A program made the translations under genes and the position numbers. A stretch of DNA of 64,000 nucleotides from Thiohalomonas sp041685045 (lineage in GTDB: Bacteria; Pseudomonadota; Gammaproteobacteria; Thiohalomonadales; Thiohalomonadaceae). The stretch spans positions 1 through 64,000 of the forward strand of contig JAWLGP010000017.1 of assembly GCA_041685045.1 (NCBI GenBank), read 5' to 3'. Below the pieces are notes generated by a model. It was not told the origin of the DNA, made no database searches, and was given only the letters and a program-made list of their open reading frames with translations. Below, in pieces: positions 55,101-62,538 of this stretch (the stretch's first letter is position 1; every line of letters begins with the position of its first letter).

Positions 55101-55563
55101 GGATGCCGTCCCGCCGGTACAGTGAAGCGGCCACTTCGAACGGGTGGCGGCAGGGCAGCATCACCAACGGTCTGAGCGCGAGCCGATGCGCGACGGTGAG
55201 CCAAAAGGGAAGCAGCTGAGCCAACCGCGGGTCCTTGAGCAGGACTTGGCGGTTTTCCGATAGCAGACGTTTCAGGAAGGAGAGCGCCCGTGTGCCGGGC
55301 TCTGCGAATGCGGCCTGTTCCAGGGCCTTTGTCGAAACCTGCCGCGGGACATGCCAGAGATGGCCGGCAACGCCGAGCAGCGTCTCGTTCAGTTCGACCA
55401 GCTCGCGCGACTCCCAATAACCGGTTTCATTGGCACTGTTGGCGTGCAGCAGGTCAGCGGGCAGAGGTACGCCCAACAGGTTGACCACACGCGCAAGGGC
55501 GGATGTGCCGCTGCGGTGCGTGCCCGCAATGAATATGACGTCTTTCGGCGCAAGATCATCCAC
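52135..55563 (-). CDS. Four-domain sulfotransferase / Rossmann / GT2 / GT4 protein
   Basis: A 1142-residue multifunctional protein. Residues about 8-270: sulfotransferase with PAPS loop AGTHRSGTSA and CRHPFEVAAS. Residues about 329-425: nucleotide-binding domain (LLIWGAGSGGERTW) like those of PglD-type or sugar-modifying enzymes. Residues about 500-745: GT2 with VTIVLPVHN, ADDSSTDG and FLNNDT. Residues about 765-1125: GT4 with GAGLKGKVVTGLAHGVPCIA. GTG 55563 is nine bases after the GT2 gene stop. It probably adds and sulfates sugars of one glycan. No membrane anchor is seen. Confidence 0.82.
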   Translation of the reverse strand: MDDLAPKDVIFIAGTHRSGTSALARVVNLLGVPLPADLLHANSANETGYWESRELVELNETLLGVAGHLWHVPRQVSTKALEQAAFAEPGTRALSFLKRLLSENRQVLLKDPRLAQLLPFWLTVAHRLALRPLVMLPCRHPFEVAASLYRRDGIPFAKGLLLWLVSALEAERHSRPVARAVLSYEALLADWRGCLRQAGSQLGVDWSRRFEDAGSTIDRFLDPALRHQRTDAVNADGPAALAIECYEALMQAEGPAREKALGRIRAELEPWQSAIDVLLADSATREVALTGRLSAQESENRRLQAARFESERRKDLLGLLRALLKHGRGRRLLIWGAGSGGERTWTLLEELGVPADGFIDSSPSKRGLSLAGRPVLDPAEAGLSPGEGAYLVIGSSYSDEIARGLTALGYERERDFLANPFLEYERDHVIATLVDGSSGARMEHFLKLHYGEEALLQVEALLRGFGLSFADDRSLPEPSSDEVRAWLARLAEKAGSADVPEVTIVLPVHNQVRYTLACLQSLLAHRTQRRLEVLVADDSSTDGTTLLADTGLSRVRYLRNRHNLGFLRNCNAAAKQARGRYLVFLNNDTIVLPGWLDELLDTLQRHPQAGLVGSRLIYPDGRLQEAGGVLWRDGSAANIGRNQDPLQPEFAYLREVDYCSGASIALPRDLWHRLDGFDEEYAPAYGEDSDLALRVVQAGYKVLVQPLSGVIHFEGISHGTATETGIKSHQVENRRRLFERWREVLAAHGPNGQVDDVDRRIRRRALVIDHLTPACDRDAGSITCFELMRALSAIGFQVTFIPETNLRYTGKDTRELQRLGIQAVYAPYYRSVEEYLSRYGPLFDLVLVFRVQVAQRTLPAVQAHCPRAAVIFHTSDLHFLRERRQAALEGSAEREGRAAALRETELGVIAQAAATVVHSSYEAELLLRELPQAKVYVFPWIYDAVGSANGFHRRSGFIFIGGYRHSPNVDAVLHFVGNIWPLVRAQLPGVEFHVVGSDPPAEILDLDGKDGVHVLGYVPDIAASLSHVRVAVAPLRYGAGLKGKVVTGLAHGVPCIATPVAAEGMHLQDGVNVVLADGPAAFARAAVALHRDEARWQRLSSAGVDHVQGHYGRALGIRRTRELLALAGVSLPAETGVRGVGA

Positions 55564-55572
55564 CGCAACGCC

Positions 55573-56748
55573 TCACTTCGAGCACTGTCCGACTGCACGC
55601 CCGGGGCCGTTCAGAACCAAATGGGAAAGGCGCTTGCGCACGAGTACCTCGAGGATCTCTTCGTAATAGGCCACGGACGCGATAACCACCCCCTCTGCAT
55701 CTAGCCTAGCTGCAAACCTATCGATATCCATCACCGGCACCTCCTCGACCAGCAACGGTTTTTCCCGTGCACGTGCGTCGATGAAGCCGACGACGGAGAG
55801 GCCAGGGACGGCCGCTCTCAGACGCACCAGCAGCTGTCGCCCCAACGCCCCCGCGCCATAGATCGCAATCCGTGTCGGCCAGTCGACGGCGTCTTGCTCC
55901 AGGTCCCGTTGCCATCGATAGTGGGCGAAAACCCGCTCCACCGATTCACACCGTCGCGACTCCGACAGTCCCGCCAAGCGGCTTGCCTCGATGGTGATCT
56001 CGAGCATCTCCAGCGCGTGTTGGGCTTGGCGTTCAGGACTGCGTACCCTGACCCGGGTCGTCTCGTCGTGGAGCCTGAACCCGGCAAGCGTCCGGTCAAC
56101 GAACAGCAAGTCGCCCTCGGCGAGAAGCCGGACATAGGTCATCCAGTCACCGAGATAGCGGAAGCGACCGGCACCGGCACTGGCCCGTCGGAGGGCGGAC
56201 GTTCGAAACAGCAGCGCACTCACGTTCTCGAGGGGATTGCAGTGCACCATGCTGAGCATGAGGTCTTTGCCACGGACGGTGCGATGGCGGGATGGTCCGC
56301 AAGCAGTGTCGGAAAACGGCAGTGCCGGTGTCACTGCACCGTAGCGTTCACCCGACGGCCCCAGATAACGCCATGCCGCCGCGGCAAAGGCGGCCTCGGG
56401 CCAACGTTCCAGTGCATCGACCATTGTTTCCAGAAATTCCGGCTCGGCGGTGTCGTCGCTCTCGGCGATCCAGAGATATTCCCCTTCGGCCCGTGCCAGC
56501 CCCTTGAGCCACTGCGCGAAAGGGGAACCACCGTTTGAGCCGGCCACTTCCAGCACCTTGAAAGCGTGTTCCTCTGCAAGTTCCCGCAGCAGTTCGGCGC
56601 TACCGTCCTCGCTGGCATCGTCCAGTACGATAATTTCGGTCGCGGTATGGCTTTGGGAAAATATCGAGGCCATCCGTTCGTTCAGAAAGGGCCGATGGTT
56701 GTAGCTCGGCACCACGACGGAAACCAGGCTGTTTTTTTGAAGTGCCAT
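55573..56748 (-). CDS. Glycosyltransferase family 2 with C-terminal Rossmann domain
   Basis: A 391-residue protein, first gene of the minus-strand glycan operon. Residues 1-230: GT2 fold (SVVVPSYNHRPFLNERMASI, LDDASEDGS, AESDD as the metal motif at 95-99). Residues 291-385: a nucleotide-binding domain with IAIYGAGALGRQLL, related to the middle domain of the next protein. AGGAAAAG precedes ATG 56748. Divergent from the PseG-like gene. Confidence 0.85.
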   Translation of the reverse strand: MALQKNSLVSVVVPSYNHRPFLNERMASIFSQSHTATEIIVLDDASEDGSAELLRELAEEHAFKVLEVAGSNGGSPFAQWLKGLARAEGEYLWIAESDDTAEPEFLETMVDALERWPEAAFAAAAWRYLGPSGERYGAVTPALPFSDTACGPSRHRTVRGKDLMLSMVHCNPLENVSALLFRTSALRRASAGAGRFRYLGDWMTYVRLLAEGDLLFVDRTLAGFRLHDETTRVRVRSPERQAQHALEMLEITIEASRLAGLSESRRCESVERVFAHYRWQRDLEQDAVDWPTRIAIYGAGALGRQLLVRLRAAVPGLSVVGFIDARAREKPLLVEEVPVMDIDRFAARLDAEGVVIASVAYYEEILEVLVRKRLSHLVLNGPGRAVGQCSK

Positions 56749-56870
56749 CTTTTCCTTACTTGGGCCGACATTAATTGGGGCAACGCTGACCCGACCGGTC
56801 GGGCGCGGGCGTTCTGTTATGCTTTTGAAAAGCTGCAGGCATCGTCCGCCTATCAACGCCAACATGTGCC

Positions 56871-57932
56871 ATGCCGTTCCCTTTTGGATTGCTGATGTGC
56901 GTCGATGCCGGACCGAGGATTGGGCACGGCCACCTCGTGCGCTGTATCGCCCTCGCAGAAAGGTGGTTGGCGACGGGAAACTTCGCCCGCTTCTTCGGTT
57001 TCGGTTATCCGCCCTCACTACAGGGAAGGGTTGGCGCCATGGGCGCACAACTGACTGAAACCGGGCCACCTCACGGCGAAGCCGATTGGTCGGGCCGTCT
57101 CTGCAAAGAAGTGCAGCGTTTACAGCGCCGCGGCGTGCAACCTGTCGTGGTACTGGATGGCTATCAGTTTAGCGTGCGCCACCACGTGGCGGTCCGGGAG
57201 GCAGGGGCCCGACTGGTCGTCATCGACGACAACGGCCTGTCATCTCTCAGCCACGCCGATCTGGTGGTGAACCCGAATATTTTCGGCGACACGATCCCTT
57301 ACCAACCGGGTCCGCAAACCAAACTGGCCGTGGGGTCCGATTACGTGCTGCTTCGTCGTAGCTTTCTAAAACGCGGGAGACACCACCAGGAACGTGAAGG
57401 AACCGAATGGCACGTCCTGGTGACGATGGGTGGAGGGGATACCAACGAGCCCTTGCACCGGGTGCTCCGCGCCCTGGAACACTGCGAGACGAAGCTGCGG
57501 GTTACCGTCGTCACCGGCGCCAACAACGAAGGGGGACAAGCTCTGCGGAGGGCTGTGGACCGCTCACGCCACCGCATTCGCCTGCTTCACGATGTCGACG
57601 ATATGGCGGCAGTGATGTCGGGTGCCGACTTGGCGATCGCCGCCGCCGGGGGTACGGCCTCGGAACTGGCTTACCTGGGGGTCCCCTCGCTGCTGCTGAC
57701 CACGGCCGACAACCAATGCCGGGCGGCGCAGGCATTCGACACGGCCGGGGCGGCCATCTCCCTGGGAAGCTATCGGGACGCCGGGCCCGATTCCATCGCC
57801 GCCGCGGTCACGGACCTGCTGCGCAGCCCGGCCGTGCGGCACGCGATGGGACAGAGGGGCCGGCGCCTGATTGACGGCCGGGGTACACATCGGGTGTGTG
57901 AGGCTATCCGTCGTGAATGTGCTCGTCACTAG
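56871..57932 (+). CDS. pseG: PseG-like UDP-sugar hydrolase (nonulosonic acid pathway)
   Basis: A 353-residue GT-B-fold protein. The PseG signature CVDAGPRIGHGHLVRCIALA carries the catalytic-type His21 and Asp12; DLAIAAAGGTASELAYLGVP and NQCRAAQ follow in the C-terminal half. PseG removes UDP from UDP-2,4-diacetamido-2,4,6-trideoxy-L-altrose. ATG 56871 gives a short N-terminal beta strand. The ATP-grasp gene overlaps its end by 20 bases. Confidence 0.85.
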   Translation: MPFPFGLLMCVDAGPRIGHGHLVRCIALAERWLATGNFARFFGFGYPPSLQGRVGAMGAQLTETGPPHGEADWSGRLCKEVQRLQRRGVQPVVVLDGYQFSVRHHVAVREAGARLVVIDDNGLSSLSHADLVVNPNIFGDTIPYQPGPQTKLAVGSDYVLLRRSFLKRGRHHQEREGTEWHVLVTMGGGDTNEPLHRVLRALEHCETKLRVTVVTGANNEGGQALRRAVDRSRHRIRLLHDVDDMAAVMSGADLAIAAAGGTASELAYLGVPSLLLTTADNQCRAAQAFDTAGAAISLGSYRDAGPDSIAAAVTDLLRSPAVRHAMGQRGRRLIDGRGTHRVCEAIRRECARH

Positions 57933-58848
57933 CATCTCGCGGAAGGTTCCTCTCCTGCAGGCGTTGCGTACTGCGCTCGGCCGAAACATACCCGAGGGCC
58001 GCCTGCACGGGGCCGATGCCGACCCCGATTGCATCGGCCGTCACTTCGTCGACCGGTTTTGGGCCATGCCGCCCCTGACTTCACTCACCCTCGAGGAGTT
58101 GCTCGTCTACTGCCGCACCCACGCCATCGGCGCCATCGTCCCAACCCGTGACGGCGAACTCCCGTTCCTGGCCGCCGCCCGTGAATCGCTCGCGGCCGAC
58201 GGCGTCTCCGTGATGGTCTCGGCACCCGAGGCGATTGCCTGGTGCGGTGACAAGCTCGTGTTTGCCGAAAGGCTCATCGGCCGCGGATTTCCGGCCATCC
58301 CAACCTCTACGGAGCCGCCGGCCACCGCTCCGGTCATGGTGAAGGAGCGGTTTGGCGCCGGTGCCGCGGGAGCCGCCGGACCACTCACGCCAAGCGCGGC
58401 GCGCGAGCAGGGTCGACGACTCGGCGCCGCGGTCTATCAGCCGTATATCGCCGGGACCGAGTTCAGCATCGACCTCTACCGTGACCGCCACGGGCGTTTG
58501 CACGGGACACTGGCGCGTCGTCGCCTGCTGGTGGTGGGGGGGGAATCGCAGGTGACCCGATCCGAGAAGATGCCGCAGCTCGAGACGCTGTGCGCCGATG
58601 CCGCCGCGCACCTCGGTCTGTACGGTCATGCCGTGTTTCAGGTCATCGTCGATCGCGAGGGCAAGCCCTGGCTCGTCGAGTGCAATCCGCGGCTGGGCGG
58701 CGCGTCCACCCTCGCCTTCGCCATGGGGCTCGACAGTCTCGGCTGGTTCCTGCGGGAGAGCGCAGGGGAAGACCTCGCCGGGGTGCCCTTCGTGCGTGCC
58801 GAGGTCGAGCAGACCCTGGTGCGCCACGCCCAGGACCGGATTTTGTGA
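57913..58848 (+). CDS. ATP-grasp ligase of the nonulosonate cluster
   Basis: A 311-residue protein of the carbamoyl-phosphate-synthase-like ATP-grasp superfamily. N-terminal pre-ATP domain NVLVTSISRKVPLLQALRTA; IVPTRDGELPFLAAARESL; AWCGDKLVFAERL; ATP-binding VMVKERFGAGAAG; metal-binding VECNPRLGGASTLAFAMGLD. Such enzymes join a carboxylate to an amine or thiol. The substrate is unknown; within this cluster it may acylate an amino sugar. GTG 57913 is preceded by TGAGG. Confidence 0.8.
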   Translation: MNVLVTSISRKVPLLQALRTALGRNIPEGRLHGADADPDCIGRHFVDRFWAMPPLTSLTLEELLVYCRTHAIGAIVPTRDGELPFLAAARESLAADGVSVMVSAPEAIAWCGDKLVFAERLIGRGFPAIPTSTEPPATAPVMVKERFGAGAAGAAGPLTPSAAREQGRRLGAAVYQPYIAGTEFSIDLYRDRHGRLHGTLARRRLLVVGGESQVTRSEKMPQLETLCADAAAHLGLYGHAVFQVIVDREGKPWLVECNPRLGGASTLAFAMGLDSLGWFLRESAGEDLAGVPFVRAEVEQTLVRHAQDRIL

Positions 58849-58912
58849 TCGGAGCGAGGCATCGCCGTGGCCTGACGTGGCAATCTGCCGCCCGGACCTG
58901 TACGGAGGTGAA

Positions 58913-60061
58913 GTGAAGACCCTTGGCATCGTCGGCGCCCGCCTCAATTCAAGCCGGCTTCCGCGCAAGCAGCTGCTCGATCTGGGGGGCAAGCCGGCCA
59001 TCGCCCGCATCTTCGAACGACTGGAGCGGATACCGGAGCTCACCCGCATCGTCCTGGCAACGACTGCGGATGACTACAACCGACCGCTGGTCGAGTGGGC
59101 GGAGGCGGCCGGGAAGGCGGTCTTTGCCTACGAAGGCGACGTCAACGACCTGACCGCAAGGGTCGATGCGCTCGTCCGTCGCGAGCAGCCCGGGATCGTT
59201 GCCTATTTCTGCGGCGACTCGCCGTTGATAGAACCCGAGACCGTGTCACAGCTGCTGCGGCTGCTGTCCGCCTCAACCGATGCCCATACCGTCGGGCTGG
59301 GGGCACGGGAGGGGCGGCCGCCGATCCATGAGGGCATTCAGCTCTACGGCCGCCCGATCTGGGACTGGATCGCGGCGAACTCACGCTCGCCGGCCGAAAA
59401 AGAGCACCTGGGATCGGCCATGCGGCGCTACCCTCATCTCCGGCGGACGCTGTGGCAGGACGACCCGATCTATTACGCCTGCCGGCACCGGATTTCGGTC
59501 GACACGGTCTCCGATTACGAGTTCATGCGGGAGGTCCATGCCCGGTGGTACCGGGACCATCCGCCCGAGACACTGGTTTCCCTGCGTTGGGTGGTGGAGC
59601 AACTCACTATGGACCCGGCCTTGCGCGCCCTCAACGCCCACGTTCGGCAGAAGGGACTGACAGACCACTCGGGCCGCTTCCTGCTTGCCGCCGACGTGAC
59701 CGGCGAAGAGGGAAAGCGACGACTGTTTCGAACCGTGGCGCTGGCGCGATCGCTGCAGGACTTCTACTTCGCGGGCGTGCACCTGCTGCTGCGCGGGAAC
59801 CCGGTGGCACTCGGCATCCACGGGCTGATCCCGCACCGCTGGCTGGCGCCGGGCGCCGATTTTGCCGCCGCGATCACGGCAGAGCGTGCCGCATTCGCGG
59901 CAAGGTGGGTCGCCGTGGATGGCGTCGCCGACAGCCAAGCGCCGAATGACGCGACCTTCATCCACCGACTACCCGCGGCCGGTGCGCTGGTCGGTACCAA
60001 CCTCGACCACATCCACGGTCGGTTGGCCGAATCGCTGGCCCGGCAACTGACTGAGAGCTGA
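58913..60061 (+). CDS. SpsF/PseF-type cytidylyltransferase with extra C-terminal domain
   Basis: A 382-residue protein. Residues 1-245: SpsF-like nucleotidyltransferase (GIVGARLNSSRLPRKQLLDL, VLATTADD, FCGDSPLIEPETV). Residues 254-382 look like a shortened PseG N-terminal domain (RFLLAADVTGEEGKRRLFRT; VTGEEGKRRLFRTVALARSL) in which the IGxGHxxR histidine is absent. It is expected to activate the nonulosonic acid as CMP-sugar; the donor nucleotide is inferred. GTG 58913 has a perfect GGAGGTGAA ribosome site. Confidence 0.8.
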   Translation: MKTLGIVGARLNSSRLPRKQLLDLGGKPAIARIFERLERIPELTRIVLATTADDYNRPLVEWAEAAGKAVFAYEGDVNDLTARVDALVRREQPGIVAYFCGDSPLIEPETVSQLLRLLSASTDAHTVGLGAREGRPPIHEGIQLYGRPIWDWIAANSRSPAEKEHLGSAMRRYPHLRRTLWQDDPIYYACRHRISVDTVSDYEFMREVHARWYRDHPPETLVSLRWVVEQLTMDPALRALNAHVRQKGLTDHSGRFLLAADVTGEEGKRRLFRTVALARSLQDFYFAGVHLLLRGNPVALGIHGLIPHRWLAPGADFAAAITAERAAFAARWVAVDGVADSQAPNDATFIHRLPAAGALVGTNLDHIHGRLAESLARQLTES

Positions 60062-60071
60062 TCGGGATCCC

Positions 60072-61133
60072 ATGGCTGGCCCCTACCGACTCGGCATCGT
60101 CGGCCTCGGCCGCATTGCCTGGCTGCTGGAACAGGACCCCCTGCGCGGCAAACCCTGCACCCACCTGGGCGCGTGGACCGAGCGGGAGGATGTCGTGCTT
60201 GTCGCCGCCTGTGACACCGATCCGGAGCGGCTGGAGGCCTTTGCCAGGGCCTATCCCGGTGTGCCGCTCTATCGTGACCATGAGGCCATGCTCACGCGGG
60301 AGTCGCTCGATTTGGTGAGCATTTGCGCCTACGCCACGGCGCGCTGCGAAATGGTGGTGGCCGCCGCCGAAGCGGGTGTCCGCGGCATTTGGTGCGAAAA
60401 GGCCATGGCGACCTCGCTGGCGGAGGCCGATCGCATGGCGGTCGTGCTGAAGGCGCACGGCACCGCCATGACGGTCGCCTTCATGCGCCGCTGGGCTCCG
60501 CCCTATTACGCGGTCAAGACGCTGTTGGAGGACGGCGCAATTGGCAAGCTGGAATCGATCAACGTCCATTTCACCAGCAACATGCTGCACACCGGCACCC
60601 ACGCCTTCGATCTGCTGCGGCTCTGGTGCCGCGAGGTGGAAACGGTGCAGGCGTGGCTGCATACGGACTCGGCCGACGCCGCACAGAGCGGCTACCGCTT
60701 CAACCGACAGACACCTGTCACCGACCTTGGCGGCTTCGCCCTGCTGTCACTGGGCAACGGTGCCCGCGCCACCATTCACGCGGCGGACAAGGCCTATTTT
60801 CGCTTCGAGTTCGAACTGCTCGGCAGCGAGGGGCTGATCCGGATCGGTAACACCCAGCGCGAACTGTGGCAGGCAGCCGGGTCAGCGCACTTCACCGGTT
60901 TTCGGGAATTGGAGCAGGTGCCGTTCCCCGAAGTGCCGGCCACGAGTTGCTGGCGGGCGGCGGCGGACAATCTGGTCGCCGCGATGGAGGGCCGCGCCGT
61001 CCCGCAGTGCACGGTGGCCGATGGGCGGCAGGCACTGGCCATCGCCCTGGCGATGCACGTCAGTCAGCGAGAGGGGCATCGGCCGGTCAGGCTGGACGAG
61101 CTGCCCGACACGCTGGCGGTGCCCAGCCGTTAG
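60072..61133 (+). CDS. Gfo/Idh/MocA-family oxidoreductase
   Basis: A 353-residue NAD(P)-dependent oxidoreductase. Rossmann motif LGIVGLGRIAWLLEQ; AACDTDPERLEAFA; the conserved EK motif in GIWCEKAMA; and GTHAFDLLRLW in the catalytic domain. It lies ten bases after the cytidylyltransferase gene. Related enzymes in legionaminate or pseudaminate loci make side-chain variants; the substrate is not known. Confidence 0.85.
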   Translation: MAGPYRLGIVGLGRIAWLLEQDPLRGKPCTHLGAWTEREDVVLVAACDTDPERLEAFARAYPGVPLYRDHEAMLTRESLDLVSICAYATARCEMVVAAAEAGVRGIWCEKAMATSLAEADRMAVVLKAHGTAMTVAFMRRWAPPYYAVKTLLEDGAIGKLESINVHFTSNMLHTGTHAFDLLRLWCREVETVQAWLHTDSADAAQSGYRFNRQTPVTDLGGFALLSLGNGARATIHAADKAYFRFEFELLGSEGLIRIGNTQRELWQAAGSAHFTGFRELEQVPFPEVPATSCWRAAADNLVAAMEGRAVPQCTVADGRQALAIALAMHVSQREGHRPVRLDELPDTLAVPSR

Positions 61134-61147
61134 CCGCTCTTGCTGCG

Positions 61148-61310
61148 GTGTTCTATTCAACAGGATTAACGGGATTTGGCAGGATTAACAGGAGAAGGCC
61201 TGTTTGCTTGGGCTGATAACTCAAACGCTCTGCTCGAAAACCCAAACAAGTGGTTCTTGCCATAGTCCATCCTGTCAATCCTGAAAATTCCTGTGAATCC
61301 TGTTGAATTC
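61148..61310. repeat. Dispersed AACAGGATT / AATCCTGTT inverted repeat
   Basis: TTCAACAGGATTAACGGGATT and CAGGATTAACAGG on the left are mirrored by CCATCCTGTCAATCCTG and GAATCCTGTTGAA on the right, with a TTGCTTGGGCT core. The core and arms match the units at 17.1-17.4 kb. It fills the 265-base gap before pseI. Confidence 0.8.
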
Positions 61311-61398
61311 CGTCGTCAACGCAGCTCGGTTGCTGTCGGCCTATGCTTTTTCTGATAAGGCGAACGGCAATCCGCCAGCGTCGCTAAAGGCTTTCAGC

Positions 61399-62445
61399 AT
61401 GGAAATCGCCGGACGTCCCATTGGTCGCGACCACCCGCCGTTTGTGATCGCCGAGCTCTCCGGCAACCACGGCGGCTCCCTCGCACGCGCCTTGACGCTG
61501 GTGGATGCGGCGGCCGCGGCCGGGGTGCACGCGGTCAAGCTGCAGACCTACACCGCCGATACCATGACTCTGGATCTGCACCGGGGGGAGTTTTTCATCG
61601 GCGATCCCGCAAACACCTGGGCTGGGCGTTCGCTCCACGCACTCTATCGGGAAGCGGCGACACCGTGGGAATGGCATGCGGCGCTGTTTGCCCGCTGCCG
61701 CGAGCGGGGGGTGATCCCGTTCAGCTCGCCCTTCGATGAGAAGGCGGTGGATTTCCTGGAGACACTCGGCTGTCCCGCCTACAAGATCGCCTCGTTCGAG
61801 AACACCGATCTGCCGCTTATCCGTCACGCCGCCAGCACCGGCAAGCCACTGCTCATCTCCGGCGGCATGGCGACCGAGTCGGAACTGGAAGAGACGGTGC
61901 AGACCGCACGGGCCGCGGGTTGCCGGGAGCTGGCGCTGCTCAAGTGCACCAGCACCTATCCGGCGTCGCCCGCCGACGCCCACCTGCGAACGCTGCCGGA
62001 TTTGCGCCGGCGTTTCGACGGCGAAGTGGGACTTTCGGATCACACCCTCGGCATCGGGGTGGCGGTGGCCGCCGTGGCCCTCGGTGCGAGCCTGGTGGAG
62101 AAGCACTTCATCCTGGACCGCGCGGGCGGCGGGGTGGACGCGGCCTTTTCCATGGAACCGCGGGAGATGGCGCAACTGGTCACCGAGGCCGACCGCGCCT
62201 GGCAGGCCCTGGGTGCGGTCCGCTACGGGCCGCTTGCCAGTGAGGCACCATCGCTGCGGCACCGGCGATCGCTGTACGTGGTTCGCGACCTTGAAGCGGG
62301 CGACGTTCTAACCGCCGATAACCTGCGCCGAATCCGCCCGGGGGACGGTTTGGCGCCGCGGTTCTATGAGGCGGTGTTGGGGCAGCGAGTGCGGCGGGCG
62401 GTGAGGCGTGGAACCCCCCTGCGCTGGGATCTGCTCGAGCCGTAG
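61399..62445 (+). CDS. pseI: Pseudaminic acid synthase PseI
   Basis: A 348-residue NeuB-family synthase that condenses the 6-deoxy-AltdiNAc sugar with phosphoenolpyruvate. VIAELSGNHGGSLARAL and AVKLQTYTADTMTLD fit PseI better than NeuB or LegI. The C-terminus (about 285-345) is an antifreeze-like SAF domain (SLYVVRDLEAGDVLTADNL). ATG 61399 (MEIAGRPIG) gives the normal N-terminus; an in-frame ATG-like start at 61303 lies in the repeat and is rejected. Confidence 0.93.
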   Translation: MEIAGRPIGRDHPPFVIAELSGNHGGSLARALTLVDAAAAAGVHAVKLQTYTADTMTLDLHRGEFFIGDPANTWAGRSLHALYREAATPWEWHAALFARCRERGVIPFSSPFDEKAVDFLETLGCPAYKIASFENTDLPLIRHAASTGKPLLISGGMATESELEETVQTARAAGCRELALLKCTSTYPASPADAHLRTLPDLRRRFDGEVGLSDHTLGIGVAVAAVALGASLVEKHFILDRAGGGVDAAFSMEPREMAQLVTEADRAWQALGAVRYGPLASEAPSLRHRRSLYVVRDLEAGDVLTADNLRRIRPGDGLAPRFYEAVLGQRVRRAVRRGTPLRWDLLEP

Positions 62446-62451
62446 CCCCTC

Positions 62452-62538
62452 GGTGCGGTTCGTTCCTCACCACACCCTACGATCAGGCTACGCCGGGTTC
62501 GATTTTCGTAGGATGTGGTGAGCCTGCGAACCGCATCA
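62452..62538. repeat. Inverted repeat between convergent pseI and pseC
   Basis: GGTGCGGTTCGTTCCTCACC-ACACCCTACG (62452-62482) and CGTAGGATGTGGTGAGCCTG-CGAACCGCATCA (62507-62538) are mirror arms. The pseC TGA stop (62536-62538) is inside the right arm. The same family occurs at 17.2, 17.4 and 6.1 kb. It could terminate transcription from both sides. Confidence 0.85.

Noticed and set aside
61303..61398. Earlier in-frame start for PseI
   Set aside because: The extra 32 residues are encoded by repeat DNA and do not match the family; MEIAGRPIG at 61399 is the normal start.
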